A stretch of DNA of 5,613 bases from Hyphomicrobiales bacterium (GTDB lineage Bacteria; Pseudomonadota; Alphaproteobacteria; Rhizobiales; Rhizobiaceae): assembly GCA_015654965.1 (NCBI GenBank), contig JAATGD010000330.1:1-5613 (forward strand), written 5' to 3'. The translations under genes were made by a program, and so were the position numbers. The notes beneath the pieces were generated by a model. The model saw nothing but the letters and a program-made list of their open reading frames with translations, ran no database searches and had not been told where the DNA came from. Positions 4,977-5,613 of this stretch are shown in pieces (the first letter of the stretch is position 1; each line of letters begins with the position of its first letter).

Positions 4977-5613
4977 TTACAATCGCACCGGCGGATCATG
5001 GCGTCCGGCGAGCGTGAGGTCCAAGAGAACCACCTTGCCTGCATGGGGATCAGCCTGACGTTCATTGTCATCCATGCCTTCACGGGCGCTGGTGACGATC
5101 ATGACGGACGCATCCGGTCCCACAAAAGCAGGGCAGGAGGGTTGGCGCACCGGCAATTCAATGGAGCGGACCAGACGGCCTTGCGGCGAATAGGCATGAA
5201 GCGCATTGGCCCCCCAACAGGCGTTCCACACCGTCCCCTCGCCATCGACAACCGAGCCGTCCATGCCGCCTTCTTCGGTGCGATGATGAAACACGCTTTT
5301 TTCCGATATTGGCAGGCCGGTTTGCGGGTCGGTATCCACGCGCCAGACGATATTGCGGTCCGTATCGGCAAAATAGGCAATTTTGCCATCGGGTGAAAAA
5401 CAGATCGAATTGGTGATGATGATGTTTGAAAAAAGCTTTTTCACCACGCCTTCGCGGTACCACCAGATGGAACCTGCTTCTTTTTCCGCCCTTTTGCCCA
5501 TGGTGCCGATCCAGAAAGCGCCCGATGGATGCACACGCGCATCATTGGAGCGGGTGACGGCATTGTCGGCTTCCAGCGGATGATGCAGCGTCAGCCGACC
5601 ATTGGCGCGTTCG
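4977..5613 (-). CDS. SMP-30/gluconolactonase family protein, 5' end beyond window
   Basis: This is the C-terminal 211 residues of a six-bladed beta-propeller of the SMP-30/gluconolaconase/LRE-like family, metal-dependent lactonases that hydrolyse sugar lactones. Full members are about 290-300 residues, so roughly 80 N-terminal residues, including the first metal-ligand Glu, lie off the right edge; the GTG at 5534 is internal. Fragment landmarks: SNDARVHPSGAFWIGTM with the substrate-contacting Asn-Asp at 23-24, NSICFSPDGKIAYFADT with the metal-ligand Asn68, MDGSVVDGEGTVWNACWG with the metal-ligand Asp118, and PVRQPSCPAFVGPD near the end. By comparison with human SMP-30 these correspond to about Asn103, Asn154 and Asp204. 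The usual Pro before the metal Asp is Met here. The gene converges on the DUF1330 gene with only 37 bases between the stops. The exact sugar lactone is unknown; in proteobacteria relatives often sit with sugar-catabolic genes, which would be to the right. Confidence 0.9.
   Translation of the reverse strand, partial: ERANGRLTLHHPLEADNAVTRSNDARVHPSGAFWIGTMGKRAEKEAGSIWWYREGVVKKLFSNIIITNSICFSPDGKIAYFADTDRNIVWRVDTDPQTGLPISEKSVFHHRTEEGGMDGSVVDGEGTVWNACWGANALHAYSPQGRLVRSIELPVRQPSCPAFVGPDASVMIVTSAREGMDDNERQADPHAGKVVLLDLTLAGRHDPPVRL

Noticed and set aside
4319..5083. - strand open frame of 254 codons spanning pyrF, DUF1330 and the SMP-30 3' end
   Set aside because: It crosses three genes with clear family identity and has no family-like content itself.
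4998..5396. + strand open frame of 132 codons at the right end
   Set aside because: The opposite strand encodes an unmistakable SMP-30 family protein over the same bases.
5427..5443. A/T-rich palindrome TGAAAAA-AGC-TTTTTCA
   Set aside because: It lies inside the SMP-30 coding sequence, encodes ordinary Lys-Lys-Leu-Phe residues and has no GC stem, so it is most likely chance.

Overview
The window looks like a piece of the main chromosome of a Brucella/Ochrobactrum-type alphaproteobacterium (Hyphomicrobiales, Brucellaceae). Three things suggest this: DnaK, DnaJ and PyrF read as the rhizobial/Brucella forms; a Sinorhizobium/Agrobacterium-type phospholipid N-methyltransferase follows dnaJ; and the order dnaK - dnaJ - pmtA - flavin reductase - pyrF - DUF1330 is, from memory, the arrangement in that family. 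DnaK and its tail look slightly closer to Ochrobactrum than to classical Brucella, but no alignment was run.

Layout: 1-1263 is the 3' two thirds of dnaK, whose 5' end lies outside the window. A hairpin terminator follows, then a 118-base gap containing a possible 12-codon upstream ORF, then dnaJ (1382-2518), closed by a strong terminator that overlaps its stop codon. A 126-base gap with repeated GATAACG half-sites precedes pmtA (2645-3244). A small NADPH-dependent FMN reductase-like gene follows after 17 bases (3262-3840) and is closed by a third hairpin. pyrF (3930-4631) and a DUF1330 gene (4652-4939) form a second tight pair. All of these are on the + strand. From 4977 to the right edge, an SMP-30/gluconolactonase-family gene runs on the - strand, convergent with the DUF1330 gene and cut off at its 5' end. 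No gap exceeds 130 bases.

Functionally, dnaK and dnaJ encode the Hsp70 chaperone and its J-domain partner. pmtA makes phosphatidylcholine from phosphatidylethanolamine, and pyrF carries out the last step of UMP synthesis. The FMN reductase-like, DUF1330 and SMP-30-like proteins are accessory enzymes without a firm substrate. The hairpins divide the + strand genes into four probable units: dnaK, dnaJ, pmtA-reductase and pyrF-DUF1330.

This is mostly housekeeping DNA. I see no mobile element, CRISPR array, RNA gene or defence system, and no convincing undescribed system. The points most worth checking are a missing, normally near-invariant Asp in the DnaK nucleotide-binding domain, a short ORF ending in Pro-Pro-Gly just before dnaJ, and the half-site array upstream of pmtA.
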